Source: Roseiflexus castenholzii DSM 13941 (GTDB taxonomy: Bacteria; Chloroflexota; Chloroflexia; Chloroflexales; Roseiflexaceae). From it: a stretch of DNA of 64,000 bases. The DNA lies in the NCBI RefSeq assembly GCF_000017805.1, contig NC_009767.1, forward strand, positions 620,001 through 684,000. Direction: 5' to 3'. This document shows, in pieces, positions 34,680-43,895 of the stretch. The first letter of the stretch is position 1; each line of letters begins with the position of its first letter. A program made the translations under genes and the position numbers. A model generated the notes under the pieces. The model was not told the origin of the DNA. It saw only the letters and a list, made by a program, of their open reading frames with translations, and did no database searches.

Positions 34680-37505
34680 ATGAAACGTTTCTTGCTCCCC
34701 GGCCACCGCACTCTGGCAATGATCGTCAGCACAATGATGATCATGGCGCTCGTCGCAATATCCCTCCCGATGGCAGCCAGCGTGCAGGCGGCTGGCGTTA
34801 TCAGCGGCAACGTGTTCCGCGACTTCGACGGCGATGGCGCGCGCGATGAGAACGAGCCGGGCGTTGGCGGCATTACAGTGACCGCCTATGATCCATCGGG
34901 CGTCGTGGCGGGAATCGCGGTCAGTTTCGCTACCCTGTGCCTTGGTCCTGGAAATCCAATAGCCGAGTGTACGGCGCTGAACACGCCTGCGATTGGAAGT
35001 TACACCCTCAATGCTGGCGGTGCGGGACCATACCGCATCGAGTTCAGCGGTTGGCCTGCGTATATGCGCCCGGCGGTGCAGGGCGCAGGCAACAACACCA
35101 GTATTCAGTTTGTGCCGGACGGCAACTCGTCGAATGTCAATTTCGCGCTGCACAATCCGGCAGAATATTGCCAGCAGGGACCTGACATCGTCACCAGTTG
35201 CTACACGAACGGCGATCCGCAAGGTGGCGGCACAACGGCGGGCCGGTTTGCAATCGTGCAGGTTCCATTCGAGCCGCCCACCACGGGTCCTGGCGATAAT
35301 GTGTATCTGGCGATCGGTCAGCAAGTTGGCGCGACATGGGGGCTTGCCTATCAACGTTCCAGTCGGACGCTGATGGCTGCGGCAGTCGTGAAACGGCACG
35401 TCGGTTTTGGAACAGGCGGTATTGGCGCCATCTATCGCATTGATCGCGATCGGGTCGCTGCTCCCGCTGTGTTGATCGACTTAAATGCGTCGGGATATCC
35501 ATCCGGCGTCGCCGTTGGTCCCGATCCGCGCAGTCCTGGCGACCTGGCCATCAACGAAGCCGATCCCAGTCGCGATCCCGCAGCGTTCGATGCGGTTGGA
35601 AAGATTGGTATCGGCGGCATTGCGCTCTCGGAAGACGAAGAGACGCTCTGGGTCGTCAATCTGACATCCCGCGCGCTGCTCGAAATTCGGATTGGCGTCC
35701 CGCCGGTCACGCCAACCGCTGCGGACATTACCGTGCATCCGCTGCCCACCCCCGCCTGTAGCGATGGCGTGTTTCGTCCGTGGGCAGTAAAGATGTATGC
35801 CGGTCAGGTGTATGTCGGCGGCGTTTGCTCAGGAGAGCTTCCCTATGCCGGGAAGAATATCGACACAACCGATCTGACAGCGTCTATCTATCGCCATGAT
35901 CCCGATGGACCGACAGGGAATTTCACGGAGGTCTTTTCGTTTCCGCTCGACTATCCGCGCGGACGCGCCTCGAACGCGGGTGGTGGCAATCGGGCGTCTG
36001 CCGCCTGGCTGCCCTGGATCAATGCGTGGAGCGATATCGGGCCCCCTATGGTGTTGCCCGGTCAAGGACCTTACGGGCAGACAATTTATCCGCAACCGAT
36101 GCTGACCTCGATCGATTTCGATGTTGATGGCGCCATGCTGCTTGCGTTCAACGACCGCGCAGGCATGCAACTGGGCAACCGCAATTACAGCACAATCGCT
36201 GCTGATACCGGCGAGTACGAAGGCGTCGCTGCTGGCGATCTGCTGCGCATATGCGTTAATCCCGCCGCTCCTTCCGGTTACAGTCTGGAAAACGCGGGCG
36301 CGTGCCCTGGCGGTCTCGTCGGCGGCTCGACGACCAACCAGCAGGGACCGGGCAATGGCGAGTTCTTCAACCGCGATGAATATGGCACTGCCCACGACGA
36401 AGTGACCATCGGCGGCATGGCAATGCACTATGGCTTGCGCCGGGTTATCGTTACGTCCTATGATGCGTTGCCGGCAGATCAAAATGGTCCGGTGCGCTCT
36501 GGCGGTTTGCGCTGGTTCAATGCTGCCAATGGCGCTCTTACGAACGCTTACGTCATTTTCGGACGGGACCAGCCGATCGGTTCGCCGCCGGGGACGCGGG
36601 TGCGACGGGCGACATTCGGCAAATCGGCGGGGCTTGGTGATCTCGAGACGTTCTGTGATCAGGCGCCGATCGAGATCGGCAACCGCGTCTGGCTCGATGC
36701 CAATCGGAATGGTGTGCAGGACCCGGATGAACCGCCCATCCCCGGCGTGACGGTCGAGCTCTGGCGCAACGGTGTGCGTATTGGCGTTGCGGTGACCGAC
36801 GCCGAAGGGACGTACTACTTCCGCAGCGGCAGAGACCCGGTCGATGCCGATCGGGAAGACAACATCATTCACGATGGCGGGATCGGTATTCGCACCCGCA
36901 CCGGTACGCCGGGAGGCGCGTCGGAGTACGAGATCCGCATCCCGAATATCACCGGTCCGAATCGACAGACGGCGTTGACCAACCTGACGCTGACGACTGC
37001 AAACGCCGATGACACTCCGAACGGCGACAGCCGCGACTCAGACGGTGTGGCGATTGGGAACAATGCGGTGTTCGTTATCCCATATGAGAATCACGCGGCT
37101 GCCGGAACGAACAATCACACCTACGACTTCGGCTTCTTCGAGGGTGTGCCCACTGCGATTGTACTCGAATACTTCACCGCCATCCAGGAAGGTGGAACCG
37201 TGACCGTTCGCTGGGCGACCCTTATGGAACTCGATGCTGCCGGTTTCCGACTGTTGCGCAGCGCCACCGGGCGGATCGACGATGCGGTGATAGTGACGCC
37301 AACCCTCATCCGCGCACGCGGCGGACCCGCTGGCGGCGCGATGTATGAATGGCGCGATCCGACGGGGCAGCCAGACATTGCGTATGCCTATTGGCTCGAG
37401 GAGATCGAGACGACCGGACGGGTAAACCGGTATGGTCCGGCGATGGCGCGGGCGCCGTCGGCATCGCCGCCTTATCGGGTGATGATACCGGTAATCATCC
37501 GGTAA
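34680..37505 (+). CDS. large secreted protein with SdrD B-like domains
   Basis: 941 aa with a signal peptide (cleavage likely after ASVQAA, residue 37) and an AGGAGG site. An SdrD B-like domain follows at once (GVISGNVFRDFDGDGARDENEPG), then a roughly 500-residue beta-strand-rich propeller-like region (AWGLAY in the form of TWGLAYQRSS, IGGIALSEDEETLWVVNL, SIDFDVDGAMLLAFNDRAG), a second SdrD B-like domain (IEIGNRVWLDANRNGVQDPD...GTYYF, calcium-binding type) and a fibronectin-like C-terminal domain (VTVRWATLMELDAAGFRLLRS). It ends YRVMIPVIIR. Likely a surface or sheath protein; no enzymatic motif seen. Confidence 0.85.
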   Translation: MKRFLLPGHRTLAMIVSTMMIMALVAISLPMAASVQAAGVISGNVFRDFDGDGARDENEPGVGGITVTAYDPSGVVAGIAVSFATLCLGPGNPIAECTALNTPAIGSYTLNAGGAGPYRIEFSGWPAYMRPAVQGAGNNTSIQFVPDGNSSNVNFALHNPAEYCQQGPDIVTSCYTNGDPQGGGTTAGRFAIVQVPFEPPTTGPGDNVYLAIGQQVGATWGLAYQRSSRTLMAAAVVKRHVGFGTGGIGAIYRIDRDRVAAPAVLIDLNASGYPSGVAVGPDPRSPGDLAINEADPSRDPAAFDAVGKIGIGGIALSEDEETLWVVNLTSRALLEIRIGVPPVTPTAADITVHPLPTPACSDGVFRPWAVKMYAGQVYVGGVCSGELPYAGKNIDTTDLTASIYRHDPDGPTGNFTEVFSFPLDYPRGRASNAGGGNRASAAWLPWINAWSDIGPPMVLPGQGPYGQTIYPQPMLTSIDFDVDGAMLLAFNDRAGMQLGNRNYSTIAADTGEYEGVAAGDLLRICVNPAAPSGYSLENAGACPGGLVGGSTTNQQGPGNGEFFNRDEYGTAHDEVTIGGMAMHYGLRRVIVTSYDALPADQNGPVRSGGLRWFNAANGALTNAYVIFGRDQPIGSPPGTRVRRATFGKSAGLGDLETFCDQAPIEIGNRVWLDANRNGVQDPDEPPIPGVTVELWRNGVRIGVAVTDAEGTYYFRSGRDPVDADREDNIIHDGGIGIRTRTGTPGGASEYEIRIPNITGPNRQTALTNLTLTTANADDTPNGDSRDSDGVAIGNNAVFVIPYENHAAAGTNNHTYDFGFFEGVPTAIVLEYFTAIQEGGTVTVRWATLMELDAAGFRLLRSATGRIDDAVIVTPTLIRARGGPAGGAMYEWRDPTGQPDIAYAYWLEEIETTGRVNRYGPAMARAPSASPPYRVMIPVIIR

Positions 37506-37540
37506 GCGGCTGGTGGAGCAATAGAGAGGTTCAGGACATC

Positions 37541-37563
37541 AGGGCAGGTCTCAGACCCGCCCT
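37541..37563. repeat. palindromic repeat downstream of the SdrD B-like gene
   Basis: AGGGC-A-GGTCT-C-AGACC-C-GCCCT is an almost perfect palindrome 35 bp after the stop codon. A relative lies at 12396-12418. It could act as a 3' mRNA hairpin; there is no T-run. Confidence 0.5.
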
Positions 37564-37620
37564 GCGTTGCCTGAGTCGGGGATGAGAGAAGAGTCGGCAG
37601 GAACGTGGCGCCCGCCATTA

Positions 37621-38217
37621 TACCAATGACCTGTGACCATCCGGCATGGTCACCCCGAGCAGCGCGAGGGGTCGTGCGCGACCCGCTGAGATTCCTCGCT
37701 GCGCTCGGAATGACCCGTCGCTGCGCTCGGAATGACACGTCGCTACGCTCGGAATGACCAGCATGCGGCATCGTCAATTGTCATGGGTATCACTCCTCGC
37801 CTCGCCCCTCGCGCCTCGCCCCTCGCGCCTCGCCCCTCGCGCCCCTCGCCTCGTCCCTCGCGCCCCGCGCCTCGCGCCTCACCCCCCGCGCCCCTCGCCC
37901 CGCGCCTCGCGCCTCACCCCCCGCGCCCCTCGCCTCGTCCCTCGCGCCTCGCCCCTCTCATACCAATTCCCGGTGACCATCCGGCATGGTCACCCCGAGC
38001 CGCGCGAGAGGTCGTGCGCGACCCGCTGAGATTCCTCGCTGCGCTCGGCATGACCCGTCGCTGCGCTCGGCATGACCCGTCGCTGCGCTCGGCATGACCC
38101 GTCGCTGCGCTCGGCATGACCAGTCGCTGTGCTCGGCATGACCCGTCGCTGCGCTCGGCATGACCCGTCGCTGCGCTCGGAATGACCCGTATGCGGCATC
38201 GTCAATCGTCATTGGTA
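37621..38217 (-). mobile_element. composite MITE-like element B (no transposase)
   Basis: A 597-bp relative of element A in the opposite orientation, flanked by TTA at 37618-37620 and 38218-38220 (TAA on the other strand, the same target as element A). Modules lie at 37621-37789 and 37961-38217, with TACCAATGAC at the left outer end and GTCATTGGTA at the right. The central tract (37790-37960, bounded by TCA on both sides) is C-rich on this strand and much shorter than in A. The hairpin GTGACCAT-CCGGC-ATGGTCAC is present in both modules. It lies between two genes and disrupts nothing. Confidence 0.85.
38036..38192. repeat. 21-bp tandem repeats within element B
   Basis: About seven head-to-tail copies of a unit containing CGCTGCGCTCGGCATGACC, with one variant (CAGTCGCTGTGCTCGG). 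The other module of element B has about three copies (37697-37758) and the right module of element A about four, so copy number differs between otherwise similar modules. Confidence 0.85.
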
Positions 38218-38347
38218 TTACATGACCGCACCCGGAGATGTCCAATGCCTTGCTTCTGCATGTCATCCGGTATAGAATAACCAGACCGGCGCACGACGAG
38301 CGCGCCGGTCCGCTCATCGTGGGCGCGGTGTATCGAAGGACATGCCC

Positions 38348-38965
38348 ATGTTCACCGAACAGACGCCAATTCTGGGAAGACCAACCGCCAGCGTTGCGCA
38401 ACTGGCAGCCTTCATACTGGCGCGTCCGCACGGCGTGTACACCGCGCACGACATCGAGGCGGTCATTGTGCCGGTGTACTGGCAATTGTGCGCCGAGGTC
38501 GGCATCGACCCGACGCTGGCGGTGGCGCAGATGATCCACGAAACCGGCAACCTGACCAGTTTCTGGGCGGCGCGCCCGCAGCGCAACCCGGCAGGGATTG
38601 GCGTCACCGGTCAAAAACAGACGACTCCGCCGCCGAACAGAGAGGGGTGGGCATTCAACGGGCAAAGCCAGCAGTGGGAAGCGGGGGTTAGTTTCGCCAC
38701 CTGGGAGCACGACGCAGTACCGGCGCATGTCGGGCGGTTGCTGGCGTATGCGCTTCCCATTGGCGCCGAGAATCCGGTGCAGCTCGCCGCCATCGAGCGC
38801 GCGCTGCGCTATCGGGCATTGCCAGCGCGCATACGTGGATCGGCGCCGATCCTCAAGCAACTTGGCAGGGCGCATAATCCGACAGGACAGGGGTGGGCCA
38901 GCCCTGGCGTCGATTATGGGGCGAAGATTGCGGCGATTGCCGTGCGCATTGTCATGGGCAAGTAG
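38348..38965 (+). CDS. glucosaminidase/lysozyme-like (GH73-type) protein
   Basis: 205 aa. The core DPTLAVAQMIHETGNLTSFW, with a candidate catalytic Glu in HETGN, followed by NPAGIGVTG, matches the N-acetylglucosaminidase/lysozyme-like fold of GH73-type proteins, as does VSFATWEHDAVPAHVGRLLAY. It should cleave peptidoglycan or similar N-acetylglucosamine-containing chains. There is no obvious signal peptide; export may depend on another route, or it may be phage-derived. The ATG at 38348 has AAGGA 7 bp upstream; the ATG at 38342 is too close to it. Confidence 0.72.
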   Translation: MFTEQTPILGRPTASVAQLAAFILARPHGVYTAHDIEAVIVPVYWQLCAEVGIDPTLAVAQMIHETGNLTSFWAARPQRNPAGIGVTGQKQTTPPPNREGWAFNGQSQQWEAGVSFATWEHDAVPAHVGRLLAYALPIGAENPVQLAAIERALRYRALPARIRGSAPILKQLGRAHNPTGQGWASPGVDYGAKIAAIAVRIVMGK

Positions 38966-39119
38966 CATGCCTCTAGTGCGTGGAGGTGCGCCCGTCTCAT
39001 GTTATTGCGGGCGCCGGTCACTCGGAGCGAAGCACACGGTCTTGCGGCGGGCAGACGATATGCCTTCCCCTGCGCTTCGCTCAGGGCTTCGGCTTCTCCG
39101 CGCAGATGACGGCGAATAA

Positions 39120-41903
39120 CTATGGCGCGCGCACTCCCAGCACAACGGTCATGTTCGGGTCGATCCACTCACCAGGGGCAGGCAGCGTGCTGACGACGGC
39201 ATACGGGGCATAGTCGTCGAACACATCGGGAATGCGGTCGCGTGTCTGATAATCGACGTAGACGTTGAAAATGCCAAGCGCCGCCAGTTGCTCCTTCGCC
39301 TGGTTCTCGCCAAAGCGCCGGAGATCCGGCATGCGCACCGCGCCTGGGACAGGAGGCGTGTGAGGGGTGAGCATCTCCGCCGTGCATGGGGGAATGGCAG
39401 AGGCGACAATCGGTGCGACCGTCCAGTCTCCCATCGCACTCTGCATTCCTTCCCAGGTGTAGACAATCTGCTCATCCGGGTCCGGCGGCGGCACGTTCCA
39501 CGTCAGGATGGTCGTCACCTGTTCGGATGCAATGCTCTGCCCTTCTCCAGGTGCGCAGTACCATTGTGCTGCAACGGCAGTGTCGGTGATGAGACTGGTC
39601 GTTTCGATTGGCGCATCGCTCAACCGCACGACCTGCACTTCCGTAAAGATGTCGCGACAGAGTTGCGTTGTGTCGGAGACAGGAACAGAACCGGCGGGCA
39701 GCATATCGGGCGCGAACAGTTCCTCGCGCGAGACATGGTAAGGACCCGGCAGCGGGCAGATGGGCTTACGCACCAGCCATGAAGGTTTCGTGAAATCAAG
39801 CGGCAGGCGACCATCGAGATACGGTTCGGCGAGCAGGCGTTGGAACTTCGGATTGGCGAACAACTCTTCCATAATATTGTGCCAGATCACACCGCCGCCG
39901 GTCAGACTCTCGACTTTTTTCGTCGGTTCATTGTTGTTATTGCCGGTCCAAACGCCAACGGTCACATACGGCGTATACCCGACAGCCCATGCGTCGCGCC
40001 AGTCGTTCGAGGTGCCGGTTTTGACCGCAGCCGGGCGGGAAAGTTTGAGTTTGCTGTTCAACCCCCACACTGGTGCGCGCGCCGCGTCGTCGCTCAACAT
40101 ATCGGTAATGATCGCCACATGATCCGGGTTGAGCGTCTGCGGGCGAAGGGTCGGGCGAAACTCTTGCAGTGTCCGTCCGCTGGAGTCGACGACCTTCAGA
40201 ATGGCGACCGGCGGGTAGTAGCGTCCACCGCTTGCCAGCGTATTGTAGGCGGTGGTCAGTTCAAGCGGCGTGACTTCGCCGCCTCCCAGAGTCAGCGCCA
40301 ACCCATAGAATCCGCTGCCGCGCTGAAGGGTCGTGATACCGGCGCGGCGCAACAGACTGATCGTTTCGTCGATGCCTGCATACTTCAACGCCTTGACCGC
40401 CGGCATATTCAGCGAGTTGGCGAGCGCCGCGCGCATGCGCACCGGTCCGTTCCAGCGACCATTGTAGTTCTGCGGCTCGTACCACTCACCCGCGATCAGC
40501 GGGAACTTCGTTGGCACGTCCCAGATCACGGTTTCCGGCGTCATGCCGCGTTCCATCGCTGCCAGATAGGTGAACGGCTTGAGCGCCGATCCAGGCTGCC
40601 GCTCGCGCACGGTGACATTGACCTGCCCATCGAGCACATTACCGCTCTCACCAGGAGTCTTTGTCGGGATCGTTTTGTTGTAATCGATACTACCGACCAT
40701 CGCTAGAATCTGGCCCGTGTTCGGCTGAAGAATAACAACCGCCGCATTATGAATATTGCGCGCTTCGAGTTCCTGGATGCGCTCGGCTGCCTTCTCCTGC
40801 GCCATCCGCTGGAGATCAAGGTCGATGGTCGTGTACACCGATAACCCCATATTGGCAAATTGCGGACCGTACTCTTCTTCGAGCAGACGGCGCACATAGA
40901 AGACGAAATGCGGCGCATTGAGCGGCACGTCCTGGCTGGCGAACGCAAGATCGACCGCAGCGGCGCGGCGGGCAACCGGGTCCGAGATGATTCCTTCATC
41001 GACCATCTGCCGCAGCACGGCGACCTGTCGCCACTTTGGCGGCGGCGTGCCGGTCGGCAGGCGGTATGCCGGGCTGAGCCAACCGTCACCCAGTCGCACA
41101 CCTTTGAGCACACCGCCATCAAGATAGTTGAACGGGTCATAGACATTCGGCAACTGCGGCAATCCTGCCAGCAGCGCCGCCTGCGGCAGGTTCAGGTCTT
41201 TCGCCGGGATGCCGAAGTAGACATTGGCTGCGGCTTCGATGCCATACGCCAGGTTGCCGTAGTAAATTTCATTGAGGTACAATTCGAGAATGTCGTTCTT
41301 TGAGTATTGCTCCGAGAGTTCCTGCGCCAAAATGATCTCGATGAGTTTGCGCTGATACCGATTTTCGTACCGGCGCTCCTCGTCGCTGAGAACAACATTC
41401 TTGATCAACTGCTGGGTAATGGTCGAAGCGCCGCCGGTCTCTTCGCCCGCCTGGAGGCTGGTCAGCAACGTGCGCGCAATGCCAAGATAATCGACGCCGC
41501 GATTCTCGAAGAATGTGCGATCCTCGATAGCGACGGTGGCGCTGATCAGATAGGTCGAAACCTGGTCAATCGATACGCGCGTGCGTTTCCCTGCGCCAAA
41601 GAATTCGTAGAGGAGTTGACCGTTACGGTCGTACAACCGCGTTGTTTCAAAACTCTCGCGATTTTCGATGGCTGCCAGGCGTGGCTTGAGCGATGCGGCA
41701 AGATCGCTGTAGGCGCCGTATGCCACCCCGGCGACTCCGAGCGACACGAGGACGCCAAGCGCCAGAAATGCCAGTGTCAGGCGCGCCAGCACGCGCCCCA
41801 TCCGTATGTCCGGCTCGATGGCGCGCCCGCGCCGTAACATGCCCGGCGGCAGCGGCGCACTTCCCGGCAATCGGGAACGGCGGTTTCGGCGTGTGCGGTC
41901 CAT
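39120..41903 (-). CDS. bifunctional penicillin-binding protein 1A-type with PASTA domain
   Basis: 927 aa. One N-terminal membrane segment (about residues 38-62), a GT51 transglycosylase domain with EDRTFFENRGVD (catalytic Glu) and GGASTITQQLIKNV, then a transpeptidase domain with SALK (nucleophile Ser, in RQPGSALKPF), SLN (ANSLNMPAVK) and KTG (AVKTGTSNDW). The last 75 residues (VRMPDLRRFGENQAKEQLAALG onward) form one PASTA domain. It polymerises and cross-links peptidoglycan. The extra region before PASTA contains several Cys residues. GAGGG precedes the ATG; TACAAT at 41912-41917 on this strand may be its -10. Confidence 0.93.
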   Translation of the reverse strand: MDRTRRNRRSRLPGSAPLPPGMLRRGRAIEPDIRMGRVLARLTLAFLALGVLVSLGVAGVAYGAYSDLAASLKPRLAAIENRESFETTRLYDRNGQLLYEFFGAGKRTRVSIDQVSTYLISATVAIEDRTFFENRGVDYLGIARTLLTSLQAGEETGGASTITQQLIKNVVLSDEERRYENRYQRKLIEIILAQELSEQYSKNDILELYLNEIYYGNLAYGIEAAANVYFGIPAKDLNLPQAALLAGLPQLPNVYDPFNYLDGGVLKGVRLGDGWLSPAYRLPTGTPPPKWRQVAVLRQMVDEGIISDPVARRAAAVDLAFASQDVPLNAPHFVFYVRRLLEEEYGPQFANMGLSVYTTIDLDLQRMAQEKAAERIQELEARNIHNAAVVILQPNTGQILAMVGSIDYNKTIPTKTPGESGNVLDGQVNVTVRERQPGSALKPFTYLAAMERGMTPETVIWDVPTKFPLIAGEWYEPQNYNGRWNGPVRMRAALANSLNMPAVKALKYAGIDETISLLRRAGITTLQRGSGFYGLALTLGGGEVTPLELTTAYNTLASGGRYYPPVAILKVVDSSGRTLQEFRPTLRPQTLNPDHVAIITDMLSDDAARAPVWGLNSKLKLSRPAAVKTGTSNDWRDAWAVGYTPYVTVGVWTGNNNNEPTKKVESLTGGGVIWHNIMEELFANPKFQRLLAEPYLDGRLPLDFTKPSWLVRKPICPLPGPYHVSREELFAPDMLPAGSVPVSDTTQLCRDIFTEVQVVRLSDAPIETTSLITDTAVAAQWYCAPGEGQSIASEQVTTILTWNVPPPDPDEQIVYTWEGMQSAMGDWTVAPIVASAIPPCTAEMLTPHTPPVPGAVRMPDLRRFGENQAKEQLAALGIFNVYVDYQTRDRIPDVFDDYAPYAVVSTLPAPGEWIDPNMTVVLGVRAP

Positions 41904-41921
41904 GCCCTCGATTGTACCACA

Positions 41922-41949
41922 TTGCGCATCTGGTTGCAGATGCTATAAT
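41922..41949 (+). promoter_or_regulatory. sigma-70-type promoter for the mannosyltransferase gene
   Basis: TTGCGC (41922-41927) and TATAAT (41944-41949) separated by 16 bp, about 30 bp before the start codon. It is back-to-back with the start of the divergent penicillin-binding-protein gene. Confidence 0.6.
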
Positions 41950-41977
41950 CGCCCAGGCCAATTAAGGGTTTTCTTAT

Positions 41978-43885
41978 GTGATGCGTGTTGATCGACTTCT
42001 CTGGCGAGGTGCGTTCTTCATTCGAGGTTCGATAGCAATCGGCGCGGCGATGGTCGCTGCCATCGTTGCGCTGTTCATGCTCCCTGTGCGTGCTGTGTAC
42101 GACGTTGGCAGTCAGTTCGCGCCGATTTCCAGCCTCTATGCTCCAGAGCGCAGCGGATCGATATCTTACGCTTATTCACAGGGGCAGTCGCTCGTGCTGG
42201 CGCCGATGGTCGGCGCCGGCATGTATGGAGTGCTGGTGCGGATGGGTGGTCCTGGCGGGCACGATCCTCTGCCGGCGCGCGTTGAGATTGGCGGGTATAG
42301 CGCCGCCATTGGCGATGTTGGTTCAATACGGGTGTTTCGTTTTCTGGCGCCTGCCAATGCCCACGGCGCGCTGGCAGTGCGTCTGACGAGCGCCACACTC
42401 CAGCCGCCCGACGATCCCCGTCGGTTGGGATTGTTGCTCGACTATCTGGAGATCCGTTCGCTGGGATGGGCGCTGCCGTCGCTGTTTGCTGCCGGTGTTG
42501 CGCTGATACTGATTGGCAGCGCCTGGATCGCCATGACCCTGCTCATCAAGGACCGTTGGTTGGCGCTGGCGCTGCTGACGCTGATGGCGATTGGAACGGT
42601 GTGGATCGTCTGGGGGTTGCGCGGCCAGAGCGCCTCACCGCTTCTCTGGAGCGTTGCAGCGGCGGTTCTCGCGGCATTCGGCGCACTGGCGGCGCATCCG
42701 CCGCCGTGGCTTGTTCGGCGAACCCTGGTCGCGGTTACGTTGCTGGTGGTCGCGTGGCGTGTGGCGCTTTGGGTGGTTGCGTGGGTGGCACTCCAGACCA
42801 ACGCCTGGCTCGCGCCGCTGGCACAGTGGATGGTCAGCGATGCCAGAGCATTGTCCACGCTGACTATCCCATTGTTTGTGCCGTTCGGTCAGGTGACCGG
42901 CGCAGCCTGGTCACAGTGGGACTCGCGTTTGTACCTGAGCATTGTACTGCTGGGATACCAGCATCCGCCGGAAGAGTACGCAAACATGGCATTTCTGCCG
43001 CTCTATCCGCTCTTCATCAGGATGCTTCTGCCGCTCACCGGAGGCGATGCGGTCGCCGCTGGCTTGATCGTCACGCATTGTGCACTGCTGGCTGCGGCGC
43101 TGATCATCGCTGATGTCGTCAGACGCGATTTCGACGAACAGATTGCGTATCGCGCCGTTGCAACGTTGTTGTGCTTTCCGACGTCTTTCTTTCTGGGAGC
43201 CGTGTACGCGGAGTCGCTGGCGCTGGCGCTGCTGGCATTAACGCTGTGGGGCTTGCGCCGCCAGCGCTGGATGCTCGCCGGCGTCGCCGGGTTCTTCCTC
43301 AGCCTGACGCGCCTGCCCGGTGTGTTGATGGCGCCGGTCATTGCAGTGGCGCTTCTGGAACACGCCGGTTGGCGGCGACCACCGCTGACGCGCGCGTATC
43401 TCGCGCCATTGTTGCCGCTGGCGGGTCTCGGTTTGTTTATGGCATATCAGTGGTGGCGCTTCGGGTCGCCGTTGCTGTTTATGCAGACTCAGCGCGACAT
43501 CTGGGATCAGCACCTGAGTCCGCCGTGGGTGCAACTCTCGATGATGATCGAAACGATTGCCGCCGGCGCCGATCACTGGAGTGGACGTTGGATGACACGC
43601 ATTTTTCAACTCCTCGTCTGGACGACGTTTGCCGGCTTAACGGCGATGACGCTGCGTCGCCTGCCGCCGATTTACGGGCTGACAGCCGTGATGATGCTGG
43701 CGCCGGCGTATCTGACGAATGTGTCGCATTCGCTGCCGCGCTATGTGCTGCTGGCGCTGCCCGCGTTCGTTGCTGCGGCAGCGCTGATTGAACGTCGCCC
43801 CGTGCTGCTGATGGCGACGCCTGTCGCGCTGGCGCTGCTGGCATGGGCGACTGCACTGTTTGTCAATGGGTTCTTTGTTGGGTGA
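41978..43885 (+). CDS. PIG-V-like membrane mannosyltransferase
   Basis: 635 aa integral membrane protein with about 12 hydrophobic segments. The central motif WSQWDSRLYLSIVLLGY and the following NMAFLPLYPLFIRML are typical of the PIG-V/GPI mannosyltransferase II-like family, with the Asp of the WD motif as the probable catalytic residue, using a lipid-linked sugar donor on the outer face. Bacterial relatives glycosylate proteins or lipids. The start is GTG 41978 or the ATG next to it. The downstream kinase gene begins 10 bp after the stop. Confidence 0.82.
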   Translation: MMRVDRLLWRGAFFIRGSIAIGAAMVAAIVALFMLPVRAVYDVGSQFAPISSLYAPERSGSISYAYSQGQSLVLAPMVGAGMYGVLVRMGGPGGHDPLPARVEIGGYSAAIGDVGSIRVFRFLAPANAHGALAVRLTSATLQPPDDPRRLGLLLDYLEIRSLGWALPSLFAAGVALILIGSAWIAMTLLIKDRWLALALLTLMAIGTVWIVWGLRGQSASPLLWSVAAAVLAAFGALAAHPPPWLVRRTLVAVTLLVVAWRVALWVVAWVALQTNAWLAPLAQWMVSDARALSTLTIPLFVPFGQVTGAAWSQWDSRLYLSIVLLGYQHPPEEYANMAFLPLYPLFIRMLLPLTGGDAVAAGLIVTHCALLAAALIIADVVRRDFDEQIAYRAVATLLCFPTSFFLGAVYAESLALALLALTLWGLRRQRWMLAGVAGFFLSLTRLPGVLMAPVIAVALLEHAGWRRPPLTRAYLAPLLPLAGLGLFMAYQWWRFGSPLLFMQTQRDIWDQHLSPPWVQLSMMIETIAAGADHWSGRWMTRIFQLLVWTTFAGLTAMTLRRLPPIYGLTAVMMLAPAYLTNVSHSLPRYVLLALPAFVAAAALIERRPVLLMATPVALALLAWATALFVNGFFVG

Positions 43886-43895
43886 CGGGAGCGCT

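Noticed and set aside
37541..37563. Rho-independent terminator after the SdrD B-like gene
   Set aside because: The palindrome is good, but no T-run follows, and a relative occurs inside an operon; recorded as a repeat instead.
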